A DNA stretch of 64,000 nucleotides from JABCYV01 sp963729325 (GTDB lineage: Bacteria; Acidobacteriota; Terriglobia; Terriglobales; Acidobacteriaceae): contig CAVSNS010000010.1 in the NCBI GenBank assembly GCA_963729325.1, positions 134,524-198,523 on the forward strand, given 5' to 3'. The notes under the pieces are model-generated. The model was not told the origin of the DNA, ran no database searches, and was given only the letters and a program-made list of their open reading frames with translations. This document shows, one piece after another, positions 17,627 to 27,434 of the stretch. How positions within the stretch are numbered: position 1 is the first letter of the stretch; each line of letters opens with the position of its first letter. A program made the position numbers and the translations under genes.

Positions 17627-18139
17627 ATGGACAATCAAACTCTCTTGAGCGCAACTTTTATCGCCATCACTGCCGCTGTGGTGATCCAGGCGGGAATCCT
17701 GGTGGCTCTGTACTTGGCCGTGCGAAAGAGCGCCGCACAGATGGAGGCGCTGGCTGCCGAAGTCAAAACCAAAGTACTTCCGACAGCTGAAACCGCTCAC
17801 TCCATGCTCGTCCAGCTGCAGCCGAAGATTGAAACCATCATCGCTAACGTCTCCGAATCAACCGCCCAGGTTCGCGGCCAGATCGGCCGGCTCGATGCTA
17901 CGGTCAATGATGTCCTCGATCGTACCCGGCTGCAGATAATCCGCGCGGACGAACTGGTCAGCCGCACCATGGATCGGGTAGAAGAGACAACCGAGATCGT
18001 TCACAAGACCGTGGTCTCTCCAGTTCGCAGACTCTCCGGCTTGATGCAGGGATTAACCGTCGGACTGGACTTCCTGTTCGCGGGAAAACGTCGTCGTCGC
18101 GAAGGCGTGACCGTGCCCCAGGATGAGATGTTTATCTAG
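17627..18139 (+). CDS. Membrane-anchored coiled-coil protein
   Basis: This 170-residue protein has one N-terminal membrane segment (about 8-33) followed by a long helical region with heptad pattern (about 40-150). An example is VNDVLDRTRLQIIRADELVS. The region resembles the DUF948-like proteins often found next to YtxH genes. It ends with a basic cluster, GKRRRREG. No enzymatic motif is visible. Together with the YtxH protein it looks like an envelope-stress or structural pair, but the role is not known. Confidence 0.6.
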   Translation: MDNQTLLSATFIAITAAVVIQAGILVALYLAVRKSAAQMEALAAEVKTKVLPTAETAHSMLVQLQPKIETIIANVSESTAQVRGQIGRLDATVNDVLDRTRLQIIRADELVSRTMDRVEETTEIVHKTVVSPVRRLSGLMQGLTVGLDFLFAGKRRRREGVTVPQDEMFI

Positions 18140-18169
18140 GTTTAACCTGGTACTAAGAATCAGCGATTC

Positions 18170-19282
18170 TTACGCGATCCAACCGCCACCCACAACCACG
18201 TCGCCGTCGTAGAAGACCGCAGCCTGACCCGGCGTGATGGCGCGCTGCGCCTCATCAAAGGTCACCAGCACTTCATCTTTCCGGGACTGTTCGATCCACG
18301 CCGCCGCCGGCTCGTGTCGATGCCGGATCTTTACCGTGACTCGCATCGGCTCAGGCAGGTCGGGAATTGCAATAAAGTTGATGCGATGAGCGCGCAGTGA
18401 ACGCGAGTAGAGATCCGCTTGGTTACCCACTACCACCTGTCGAGTGTCTCCGTTGATCTGGATCACGTAAAGCGGCGCGCCTGTAGCCACACCCAAGCCC
18501 TTGCGCTGTCCGACGGTGAAGTTATGAATGCCGCGGTGCTCGCCGACCACCTGTCCGTCGCTGGTGACCAGTTCTCCCGCTGTGTCGGGTAAAGCATCGC
18601 CCTGTTCAGCCAAGTAGGCATCTAGAAAACGCTTGTAATCGCCACCGGGCACAAAGCAGATCTCCTGAGAATCCGGCTTCTCTGCAAGAGCTAGCCCATA
18701 GTGCTTAGCTAGTTCGCGCACCTCCGGCTTCAGCATTTCGCCGAGTGGAAAAAGAGTTCGGCTGAGCTGCTCTTGAGTCAGGCCAAACAGGAAGTAAGTC
18801 TGGTCCTTCGAGCGATCAGCAGGGCGCTTCAGCAGCCAACGACCCGTGCCTGGATCGAACTCCACACGCGCATAGTGCCCAGTAGCCAGGGCGTCCGCGC
18901 CAATCTGTTGGGCGACAATCAGTAATTGGTCAAACTTCAAGTGATTGTTGCACAAACTGCAAGGGATCGGCGTTCGCCCCGACAGATAGTCCTCGACAAA
19001 AGGACGAATCACATCGCGCTCGAAACGCTCCTCGTGGTTTACCACGTAATAGGGGATACCAATCGTCTCGGCGACGCGACGGGCGTCGTAAACGTCGTCC
19101 AGCGAGCAACAACGTCCCTGTACTGCCTCAGGCATGCCCTCGCGGTCCGCCAAACGCCGCTGATTCCAGAGTTGCATGGTCAAGCCCACAACTTGGTGTC
19201 CCTGTGCGCGCAGCATGGCCGCAACGGTGGAGGAATCAACTCCCCCCGACATAGCAACGGCGATGGTCTTGGATTCGGACAT
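18170..19282 (-). CDS. mnmA: tRNA 2-thiouridylase MnmA
   Basis: MnmA adenylates and thiolates U34 of tRNA-Lys, -Glu and -Gln, taking sulfur from a cysteine desulfurase. It is 370 residues. The PP-loop AMSGGVDSSTVAAMLRAQG lies at 9-27. The catalytic cysteines are in TPIPCSLCNNHLKF and EICFVPGGDYKRF, and the GTG-type end RAITPGQAAVFYDGDVVVGGG is canonical. The cysteine desulfurase gene lies just upstream on the same strand (113 bp), which makes a natural sulfur-relay pair. Confidence 0.96.
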   Translation of the reverse strand: MSESKTIAVAMSGGVDSSTVAAMLRAQGHQVVGLTMQLWNQRRLADREGMPEAVQGRCCSLDDVYDARRVAETIGIPYYVVNHEERFERDVIRPFVEDYLSGRTPIPCSLCNNHLKFDQLLIVAQQIGADALATGHYARVEFDPGTGRWLLKRPADRSKDQTYFLFGLTQEQLSRTLFPLGEMLKPEVRELAKHYGLALAEKPDSQEICFVPGGDYKRFLDAYLAEQGDALPDTAGELVTSDGQVVGEHRGIHNFTVGQRKGLGVATGAPLYVIQINGDTRQVVVGNQADLYSRSLRAHRINFIAIPDLPEPMRVTVKIRHRHEPAAAWIEQSRKDEVLVTFDEAQRAITPGQAAVFYDGDVVVGGGWIA

Positions 19283-19395
19283 TTAGGGCTCAGTACTTAG
19301 CATCTGGTTAGTCCTGGGCATTTGTTGACACGCAATCAGCACTCGGTGCGCCAGTGCATTCCGCAGGGAACCATCAATGAACAAACGCCTAAGCG

Positions 19396-20563
19396 CTAAT
19401 TGCGAGCTGCCGCTTTATTGTAAACCGGGGATAACTCCCGCAAGCGGGCTACGGTTGCTGGAACCAGGCTGAGAGCGAATTCGACTTCCTCCGCCGTGTT
19501 CTGCTTTCCCAGGCTGAAGCGGAGGCTGGCCCGAGCCCGTTCCGGTGGCAATCCCATCGCCGTCAACACGTGCGAAGGCTCAATCGCGCCGGAAGAACAT
19601 GCCGCTCCGGTCGAGACTGCCAGACCCTTGAGATCAAGTGCGATCACTAGCGCTTCACCATCAATGTAGTCAAAATGAATATTTGTAGTATTAGGGACGC
19701 GCGGCACGCCTTGACCATTCACCGCTGTAGCTTCCACTTCACTGAGAATCATCTGCTCGAGTCGATCGCGCAAGGCGGACATCTCCGCCGGATCACCCCG
19801 TTGGAGACCCTCCCGGGCGATCTCTGCCGCTCTGCCTAGGGCAACAATGCCGGGAACATTTTCCGTTCCCGCCCGTCGCGAGCGCTCATGACTTCCGCCG
19901 TAAAGCATCGGCCGCAGGTTTGTCCCCTTGCGCACGTAGAGCGCTCCTACCCCTTGCGGCGCGTGCATCTTGTGGCCAGAAATCGAAAGCAGGTCGCAGG
20001 CGATGCGGCTTACGTCGATTTTGACCTTGCCGGCAGCCTGAACCGCGTCGGTATGAAAGTGCACGTCGGCTTCAGCGGCGATCTTGCCAAATTCCTCAAT
20101 CGGCTGTAGCACTCCGGTCTCGTTGTTCGCCATCATGATGGTGATCAGGCTTGTATTCGGACGCAACGCCCGGCGCACATCGTCTGGATCGATCAACCCG
20201 CGCCCATCAACTGGAACGTCGGGTGACTTCGCATCCCAGGATTTCCAGATGCTTGCAGGCGTTCAGGACGGCATGATGCTCGACGGTTGAAGTAATGACA
20301 TGGTCCCCATCCCGAACGACTCCGAAGATGGCCAGGTTATCCCCTTCTGTGCCACCGCTAGTAAAGACGATTTCCGAAGGACGGCATCCGAGCAGGCTCG
20401 CCACCGATTCGCGCGCCCGCTCGACCGCGGCCCGCGTTTCCTGCCCGTGATGGTGGATGGAAGACGCGTTGCCAAACTGCTCCCCGAAGTATGGCCGCAT
20501 AGCTTCAAAGACCTCAGGAAGCACGGGCGTACTAGCGTTATTGTCGAGATATACGCGGGGCAT
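19396..20563 (-). CDS. iscS: Cysteine desulfurase (IscS/NifS), frameshifted
   Basis: This PLP enzyme releases sulfur from cysteine for Fe-S clusters and tRNA thiolation. The family features are YLDNNASTPVLPEV at the N-terminus, TSGGTEGDNLAI, EHHAVLNAC, the PLP lysine in LLSISGHKMHAPQG, and the persulfide cysteine in STGAACSSGAIEPSHVL. One extra base at about 20222-20224 (a run of three) stops the first frame at 20207. Correcting it gives EVTDVPVDGRGLIDPDDV without a gap. The total is about 388 residues, normal for the family. mnmA is directly downstream. Confidence 0.9.
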
Positions 20564-20845
20564 TGGGCCTCAAAGTCATTTTACGCTTTCGGGAAATGAC
20601 TCGCCCAAAGGCGGATTGACGGCAAGACGCAAGCGGCGGATACCCTTCAAAAGCCTTGCTGGATAGGCCATCTGGCAAGTCATTTAGTCCGAGGGAGGCC
20701 AGAATTGGCGGCTTTCAAGTGAAAATCATTTCCTCTTCGGCTAACCCATACAGGCTAACCGTCGCATTTACAAGCTGTTGGCATTGGCGAGGGAATTGCA
20801 ATCAGGTAAGGCTGGTAACTAAATTCTGTAAGGGGTCCCGAGCAC

Positions 20846-21517
20846 ATGCGTCTCTCTCGTCTTTTCACCGTACTTCTGGTTTTCCTGGCAAGTCTGCTGT
20901 TAAGCAGCGCGGCACTGGCCGATTCCGTCAATTTGACACTGATCGGGCCGGGTGGCAACAATGGCGGCGGAGTCTATACTTACCCCTACAACTTCTCGAT
21001 CAACGGTGGGCCATCGACCCCCCTCATCTGCGATACCTTCGACAATGAGGTCATCTCTGGCGAATCATTGGACCGCGAACGTTAACGGCCTGCTTAGCGG
21101 CAACGGACTGTTCGGGAATGATCCTCTCGCGTACAAAGCCGCGGGGCTTATTTTCGAGGGCATCCTGGCGAATACAGTAAATCCCACGCGTTGGCAATTG
21201 GGCGATCTGGGGATTGTTCTCTTCCAACGCCGCGAGCAACCCTTATTTCTTCGGCAGCGGGGCGGCCCTTCTTGACGCTCAGTACTTGCTCACCGCTGCT
21301 TTTACGTCCAACAGCGCCGTTCGATGGACTCGTGCTTTACACGCCAGTGAGCGGTACCCAGAGCTGGGGAGGAACACCCCAGGAATACATTGGGTTCGTA
21401 CCAGCGCCAGAGCCCGGCGAACTCAGTTTGATCTTTACCACCCTGGTTTTCGGTCTGGCAGGAATTATCTGCGGCAAGAAGCTCGGACTTAAGCCCGTGG
21501 TTCCTCTTAAAGGGTAG
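20846..21517 (+). CDS. PEP-CTERM exported protein, three frameshifts
   Basis: This is an exported protein with an exosortase-type sorting tail. It has a signal peptide (residues 1-26, ending AALAD), a glycine-rich opening VNLTLIGPGGNNGGGVYTY, a middle part ANHWTANVNGLLSGNGLFG, and a C-terminal signal VPAPEPGELSLIFTTLVFGL followed by a basic end with GKK. Three single extra bases are needed to explain the frame: near 21053, in the GGGG at 21209-21212, and in the TT at 21320. Corrected, the product is about 220 residues. The function is unknown; such proteins are usually surface or biofilm matrix components. No exosortase gene is seen here. Confidence 0.65.
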
Positions 21518-21540
21518 AAGTTGATCGCCCGCCGTGCCTC

Positions 21541-22683
21541 CTAGCGCTGTTCCATCGGAACATAGCGCTCGGGGTACGGCGGCCCGATGTAGTCCGCGCG
21601 CGGTCGGATCAGCCGGTTGTCATCCAGTTGCTCGATGACGTGCGCCGTCCAGCCACTCACTCGCGATATTGCAAACACTGGCGTGAACAAATCCACGTCG
21701 ATACCCATCGTGTGATAAGTCGAAGCTGAGTAGAAGTCAACGTTGGCGTTCAGATTCTTATCTGCCTTCACAAACTGTTCGATCCGCGCCGACATGTCGT
21801 ACCACTTGTCCTGACCACTGGAGTGCCCCAGGTCTCGCGACATCTTGCGCAAATGGGTAGCGCGCGGATCTTCCGTGTGATAGACGCGGTGACCGAAGCC
21901 GGGAATTTTCTTCTTCTGTGCCAGCATCCCCTTCACATATTCCACGGGATCGGCGCCAGCTTTGTCGATGGCTTGGAGAATTTGAAATACGGCCTCATTG
22001 GCGCCACCGTGCAATGGCCCTTTGAGAGCGCCGATGGCGGAGGTGATCGCGGAATGCATATCGGAAAGTGTTGCCGCTGTAACCCGCGCGGCGAACGTGG
22101 AAGCGTTGAGTTCGTGGTCGGCGTGAAGGATCAACGCAATATCGAGGGCGCGCTCGGCCGTGACCGAAGGAGGCGTCCCATTCAACTGCAGAAGAAAATT
22201 GGCCGCGTGGGAAAGCGACCGATCCGGCTCAACAACTTTTTTCCCCTTTCGGATGCGATCGTAAGCCGCAACAATCATGGGGATCTGCGACGTCAGGCGG
22301 ACCGATTTGCGGATGTTCGCGTCGTGGTCATTGCTCTTCTCATCGGGATCGTAGAAAGAGAGCGCCGACACCGCGGTGCGCAGCACGTCCATGGGCTGAA
22401 TGCCCTTCGGTGCGGTATGCAAGAGACTTACGACCGCCGGATCCAACTTCCGCTCTGCTGCCATTCGCTCGCGCAGCTGTTTAAGCTCTTCCCGTGTCGG
22501 CAGCTTGCCGAACCAAAGCAGGTAGCAGGTCTCCTCGAAGGTGGAATTGTCGGCCAGTTCGTGAATATCAATGCCACGGTATGCCAGAACGCCTTGGTCC
22601 CCGTCGATGTAGCAGATGCTGGAAGTGGTGGCAACCACTCCTTCCAAGCCTTTCGCGGTGTTCATGGTGGTCAGGCTAGACAT
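21541..22683 (-). CDS. gltA: Citrate synthase (GltA/PrpC type)
   Basis: This enzyme condenses oxaloacetate with acetyl-CoA (or propionyl-CoA) at the entry of the citric acid cycle or methylcitrate route. It is 380 residues, the short bacterial form. The family motifs are GVVATTSSICYIDGDQGVLAYRGIDI, a histidine in ILHADHELNAST, the loop GALKGPLHGGANE, the catalytic PGFGHRVYHTEDPRA, and SGWTAHVIEQ. Citrate and 2-methylcitrate synthase cannot be separated by eye. It stands alone, with a 268-bp gap before the divergent secretin-like gene. Confidence 0.93.
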   Translation of the reverse strand: MSSLTTMNTAKGLEGVVATTSSICYIDGDQGVLAYRGIDIHELADNSTFEETCYLLWFGKLPTREELKQLRERMAAERKLDPAVVSLLHTAPKGIQPMDVLRTAVSALSFYDPDEKSNDHDANIRKSVRLTSQIPMIVAAYDRIRKGKKVVEPDRSLSHAANFLLQLNGTPPSVTAERALDIALILHADHELNASTFAARVTAATLSDMHSAITSAIGALKGPLHGGANEAVFQILQAIDKAGADPVEYVKGMLAQKKKIPGFGHRVYHTEDPRATHLRKMSRDLGHSSGQDKWYDMSARIEQFVKADKNLNANVDFYSASTYHTMGIDVDLFTPVFAISRVSGWTAHVIEQLDDNRLIRPRADYIGPPYPERYVPMEQR

Positions 22684-22951
22684 GGCTACCTCGAGCTCCT
22701 AAATAATTGATGGTTGTGAAGGCACGGAGGGAACAAGGAACGCATGCCTGCGCAACTAACTTTTATACGCCAAACCGGGTTAACTTTCCAACCGCCTCAA
22801 ACAATTGGTGGCGGGCGGTTTTGAAAGGTAAAACAGCCCACTCCGAACAGTCGCAATTATCGCCGTTTATCCGGCGTCTGGTGTGGACGAAGGTACATAT
22901 CTGTCACGAAACCATTCCTGTTCGGCATCAATCCCGGGTTACAATCCAAGC

Positions 22952-24793
22952 GTGCGTTGGGTGAGTTCCGTTTTGGCGTTGTTCGCCTTGACCGTGGTTG
23001 GCCTCTGCGCTGACCAGCCAAAGGGCATGCCCCTGCTGCCCTGCCCCGAGGGCTCTCCAGGGACCTCCGCTTGTACTCCTTCCAAGAAAGAACTGAATGA
23101 GGCCAAGTCTGCCTTTGCCAAGGGAATGAAGTTACAGCGCGAAAAGCGCACAGATGAGGCTTTGGACCAATTCGAGGACGCCGCTCGGCTGGCTCCACAA
23201 GACGTGGTCTATCTGACGGCGCGAGAAATGACCCGCCAGCAAATAGTGTTCGACCATTTGCAGCGTGGAAACGCGGCATTGCTGAAAGGCCAGCAAGTGG
23301 AAGCCCTGGCCGAATTCCGCAACGCCTTGCACCTGGATCCGCAGAACGAGTTCGCACAGCAACGCTTGCGCGACGCGCTCAGCGAGTGGGCACCCAAGGC
23401 ATCGGACACTCCCCAAGTCTTGGCCGAGGCAGGCGAAATCCGAGTCAGCCCGAATCCGGTCCGCGCCGATTTTCACTACCGAGGCGACAGCCGTGGGCTG
23501 CTGACGCAGGTGGCGGCGGCGTTCGGAGTGGCGGTAGTCGTTGACGATTCCGTAGCGTCCCGAACAGTACGCTTTGACGTCGGCGATGTAGACTTTTACA
23601 GCGCCATGCGCGCCGCTTGTGAGGTGACGCACACATTTTGGACGTCCATGGCGGAGAAGCAAATCCTGGTGGCTTCCGAGTCCGCTGAGAATCACCGTCA
23701 ATTCGACCGCATGGCGATGCGCACTTTTCATGTGCCCGGCGCAAGCACACCGCAGGAATTGAACGACATCGTCAACCTACTGCGTACAGTCTTCGAAATC
23801 CGGTTCATCACCCCGCAACCAGCTCGTCAATCCATAGCCGTACGCGCGCCTGAGCGTACCTTGGACGCCGCCACACAGTTTATGGAAGCGCTGGGAGCCG
23901 CGCGTCCCCAAGTGATGCTCGATGTCCACGTTTACGAGATCAGTCATACCCTGACCCGTAACATGGGATTGCAGATTCCCACTCAATTCAAGCTATTCAA
24001 TATTCCCGCTGCGGCCCTGGGAGCGCTGGGCGGACAGAATATTCAACAACTGATCAACCAGCTCATCTCCAGCGGCGGCATCAATCAGGCCAATTCCCAG
24101 TCTCTCTCCGCTCTGCTGGCACAGTTGCAAGGCCAGCAGAATTCGATCTTCAGCCAACCCCTCGCCACCTTTGGTGGCGGCTTGACTTTCATGGGATTAA
24201 GCTTGGGGACTCTAGGGGCACAATTGTCCTTGAACGAGAGCACCGCCAAGACCCTGCAGCACGCCACGCTGAGAGCGGCGCAGGGCAACGACGCCACCCT
24301 CCATATCGGCGCGCGCTATCCCATCTTGAATGCTAGTTTCGCGCCCATCTTCAATAGCGCGGCTATTTCGCAGGTGATCCAGAACAACAGCTTCCAGGCT
24401 CCTGTGCCGTCGTTTAACTACGAGGACATCGGACTGAGCATCAAGGCGAAACCCGTGGTGACCGGTGACTCCGACGTGAGTATGCAATTGGAAATCCAGT
24501 TTCGCGCGCTGGGCGCCCAATCCTTCAATGGCATCCCGGTCATCTCCAACCGCGAATACAAGGGCAACATTACGTTAAAGGATGAAGAACCGGCAGTGGT
24601 AGCGGGCACGCTATCACGCTCCGAGCAACTCAGCATGACCGGAATCCCAGGCTTGGGCTATGTTCCTGGACTGAATCACGTTATGACCAGTAACACCAAG
24701 CAAGTGGACGACGACGAATTGCTGATCGTGATCACACCCCACATAACCAGCCAGCCTACAGGTCAGACTACGGAAGTCTGGCTGGCCAAGTAG
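22952..24793 (+). CDS. Secretin-domain protein with N-terminal TPR region
   Basis: This is an exported protein of the type II/III secretion secretin superfamily, about 613 residues. GTG 22952 precedes the hydrophobic signal WVSSVLALFALTVVGLCAD. Residues 50-140 form TPR-like helices, for example GMKLQREKRTDEALDQFEDA. Then comes an N0-type domain (ADFHYRGDSRGLLTQVAAAF), a second N domain ending MEALGAARPQVMLDVHVYEI, and the secretin core with EDIGLSIKAKPVV and the closing ELLIVITPHI. The same plan is common in stand-alone acidobacterial proteins. No pilus or type II secretion genes are nearby, so it may act alone as an outer-membrane pore or scaffold. Confidence 0.8.
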   Translation: MRWVSSVLALFALTVVGLCADQPKGMPLLPCPEGSPGTSACTPSKKELNEAKSAFAKGMKLQREKRTDEALDQFEDAARLAPQDVVYLTAREMTRQQIVFDHLQRGNAALLKGQQVEALAEFRNALHLDPQNEFAQQRLRDALSEWAPKASDTPQVLAEAGEIRVSPNPVRADFHYRGDSRGLLTQVAAAFGVAVVVDDSVASRTVRFDVGDVDFYSAMRAACEVTHTFWTSMAEKQILVASESAENHRQFDRMAMRTFHVPGASTPQELNDIVNLLRTVFEIRFITPQPARQSIAVRAPERTLDAATQFMEALGAARPQVMLDVHVYEISHTLTRNMGLQIPTQFKLFNIPAAALGALGGQNIQQLINQLISSGGINQANSQSLSALLAQLQGQQNSIFSQPLATFGGGLTFMGLSLGTLGAQLSLNESTAKTLQHATLRAAQGNDATLHIGARYPILNASFAPIFNSAAISQVIQNNSFQAPVPSFNYEDIGLSIKAKPVVTGDSDVSMQLEIQFRALGAQSFNGIPVISNREYKGNITLKDEEPAVVAGTLSRSEQLSMTGIPGLGYVPGLNHVMTSNTKQVDDDELLIVITPHITSQPTGQTTEVWLAK

Positions 24794-24799
24794 CGAGAG

Positions 24800-25690
24800 C
24801 TACTTCCCTTCCTTGGCGGCGAAGTCCACCAGATTCTTCAAAACATCGTAAGGAATGCTAGTGACGTTTGCTACTTTCCGTCCATTGATGAACAACGTAG
24901 GTGTGCTGTTTACTTCGACCGAAGTCCCTAGAGCCACCGAGCGCTGGATCCGGCCAACAGTTTCCGGCTTTGCCGCGCACGCGGCGACGTCCGCCCCCTT
25001 CACTCCGGCCGCCTCGGCGATGGCGGTCAACTTCTCATCCGCATTGGCCGCGGTAATCTCTTTCTGAGCGTCGAACGTCGCCGTCTCGAATTTCCAAAAG
25101 GCCTCATTCGAGCTGCGCGCGACGCAATCGGCATAGTAAGCGGCCTTAGCGGCCCAGTCATGGACCGGGAGCGGAAAACTCTGAAAGACCAGGCGAGCGT
25201 TCTTTTCTTCCGATATCAGCTTGTCGATAGTCGGCTGCCCCTGTTTGCAGAACGGACACTGCAAATCACTGAACTCCACCAACAGTACTGGCGCGTCCGC
25301 CGGGCCCAAACTGGGTCCGGTCACGCCTTTTTTCAGCTCTTCATTCGTAGCCACGAAAGGATGGGTGCCGAAAGGGATGATGTCTCCAATCACCGCATGC
25401 TTTCCGTCCGCAGTGACGTAGAGCTTATTAGTCTGCTTCCCTTGCGGGCTGGTGATTGCCACCAGCACCTCGGCCAGTCCCTCTGCCGAAGCCGGTTTGA
25501 TGTCGACCACACTCCAGGTCACCGAGGAATCGTAACCGAACATCTGCTGCATAAAGGCATTGACGGTCTCTTCCGAAGGAAGCTTGGCGTTGGCGGTCTT
25601 AGCTGCGGGCGGCGGCGCAGACTTCTGTTGCGCGGTAGCGATGCAAGCGAGCAGAAGAATGGCAAGCAAACGTATCCGAAAACGATTCAT
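24800..25690 (-). CDS. DsbA-like thiol-disulfide oxidoreductase, exported
   Basis: This is a periplasmic thioredoxin-fold protein of the DsbA/DsbG class (thioredoxin_4), 296 residues. It has a signal peptide (1-20, ACIATA), an N-terminal extra domain of about 110 residues (EETVNAFMQQMFGYD onward), and the redox site C145-P-F-C148 in FSDLQCPFCKQGQP. The cis-proline segment VNSTPTLFINGRKV is near 270. It probably forms or isomerises disulfides in exported proteins. It is convergent with the secretin-like gene, with only six bases between the two stops. Confidence 0.87.
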   Translation of the reverse strand: MNRFRIRLLAILLLACIATAQQKSAPPPAAKTANAKLPSEETVNAFMQQMFGYDSSVTWSVVDIKPASAEGLAEVLVAITSPQGKQTNKLYVTADGKHAVIGDIIPFGTHPFVATNEELKKGVTGPSLGPADAPVLLVEFSDLQCPFCKQGQPTIDKLISEEKNARLVFQSFPLPVHDWAAKAAYYADCVARSSNEAFWKFETATFDAQKEITAANADEKLTAIAEAAGVKGADVAACAAKPETVGRIQRSVALGTSVEVNSTPTLFINGRKVANVTSIPYDVLKNLVDFAAKEGK

Positions 25691-25716
25691 GAGTTCCTTT
25701 CTTGTAACGCATGAGT

Positions 25717-27356
25717 CTACACGTCTAGCTTCGCGGCAATGGGGAAACGGCGTCCGTAGCCGAAAGCCTTTGCGGAAATCTTTATTCCGGGAGCAGCTTG
25801 CTGGCGCTTGTACTCAGCGCCATTCACCATCCGAATTACCCGCCGCACCACCACGATGTCAAACCCACGATCGGCGGCAATCTGCTCGGCGGTGCGCGAT
25901 TCTTCTACGTAATCTTCCAGGATTGCGTCCAGAACGTCGTACGGGGAGAAAGTCACTGTCTTTCTGGTCGGGGCGCAGTTCGGCGGAAGGCGGTTTTTCC
26001 AAGCTGGCTTGCGGGATTACAGCTCGCCTCGAATTGACATAGTGGCTGAGACGGTAGACGAGGGTTTTGGGCACATCGGAGATCACCGCCAAACCTCCCG
26101 CCATGTCGCCGTATAGCGTGCAGTAGCCCACTCCCAATTCGCTCTTGTTTCCGGTGCTCAGCACGATTGCGCCAAATTTATTGGACAGCGCCATCAGCAG
26201 CGTACCGCGGGCGCGGGACTGAATATTTTCCTCGGTGACGTCCTCCTGACGGCCAGCAAAGACTTTCTCCAGGGTCTTGCGGTAGCTCTCGAAAATTTCA
26301 GTGATGCATAGCAGTTCGAAGCGAATTCCCAGATTCTTGGCGAGAGCTTTTGCGTCATCAATCGATCCCGGCGACGAATAGGGACCGGGCATCCCCACGC
26401 CGATCACATTTTCAGCCCCGACCGCGTCAGCCGCAATCGTGGCCGTCAAAGCGGAGTCGATGCCTCCACTTAACCCTACAATCACTTGTTTGAAGCCACA
26501 CTTGCGGACGTAATCCCGCGTTCCCAAGACCAGCGCCGCGTAGGCGCTGGCTTCTTCGCCTGCGATCTGCTCGTGGACTTCTCCGGTGAGTGTGGTTGGA
26601 ATCAAAATAAATCAGGTCCTCTTCGAAGGACTTACCCTGCGCGATCACCTTTCCTTTGGGATCCAGAACCAGGCTGGACCCGTCAAACACCAAACTGTCA
26701 TTGCCCCCGACTTGATTCACCATAACTACCGGCACGTTGTAATTACGGGCAATTGTCGCCAGCATTTCAAGACGGAGCTCGCGCTTTCCCAGCCAAAATG
26801 GCGACGCTGAAATGTTCAGCATGAAATTGCCGCCGGCTTGAATCAGCGCTTCGACGGGATCGAAGGTATAAAGCCGTCTGTTCCAGAAGTGTTTGTCGTT
26901 CCAGGCGTCCTCGCAAATCGTGAGCGCCATCTGCTTGCCGCAGAAGGGGAACAGTTTCTGGCTTTTTGCCGGCGCGAAATTGCGCATTTCGTCGAAGACA
27001 TCATAGGTAGGCAACAGCATCTTGGACTGCAGAAACGCCACTTTGCCGTCCTGAAGCAGAGCGGCGGAGTTCATCACCGATTTGCCGGTCTCGGCCTCTG
27101 CCGGAGTTACGAGTCCGCAGATGACGGCGATGCCTCGAGTTTCCACGGCGATTCGCTCGACTGTCTCCCAATTGTGAGCGACAAAGGAAGCCCGTTCCAC
27201 CAGATCGCGGGGCGGGTAACCGCAGACGGAGAGTTCAGGGAATAGCACGAGACCCGCACCCCCACTCTGCGCCCGGTGAGCGAAATCAACGATCTTAGCG
27301 GCGTTACCGCTGAAATCCCCCACCGTGGGATTGATCTGACCGAGTGCGATCTTCAC
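25717..27356 (-). CDS. nadE: Glutamine-dependent NAD synthetase, frameshifted twice
   Basis: NadE makes NAD from deamido-NAD, ATP and glutamine. The N-terminal nitrilase-type glutaminase shows the triad: Glu in LFPELSVCGYPP, Lys in SKMLLPTYDVFDE, Cys in LTICEDAWND. The C-terminal synthetase has the PP-loop GLSGGIDSALTA and STGNKSELGVGYCTLYGDM. The end TAEQIAADRGFDIVVVRRVI and EYKRQQAAPGIKIS is typical. One extra base near 26600-26612 and another in the run at 25949-25951 divide it into three frames. Corrected, the length is about 545 residues, as expected. Loss of NAD synthesis would be serious, so sequence error is the better explanation. Confidence 0.92.
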
Positions 27357-27434
27357 CTGTTCAGTGTAAAGCGGCGGTGCGTGGGAGCCAAGTCGAGCGC
27401 AGAGTACATATCAGAACAGCATTTGCAGAACAAG

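Noticed and set aside
18155..18171. A seven-base stem AAGAATC/GATTCTT at the end of mnmA as a terminator
   Set aside because: The stem overlaps the mnmA stop codon, the loop is only three bases and no T-run follows. It may still aid convergent termination, but it is not called.
21823..22710. A 295-codon plus-strand frame across citrate synthase
   Set aside because: It is antisense to gltA, which has all its catalytic motifs.
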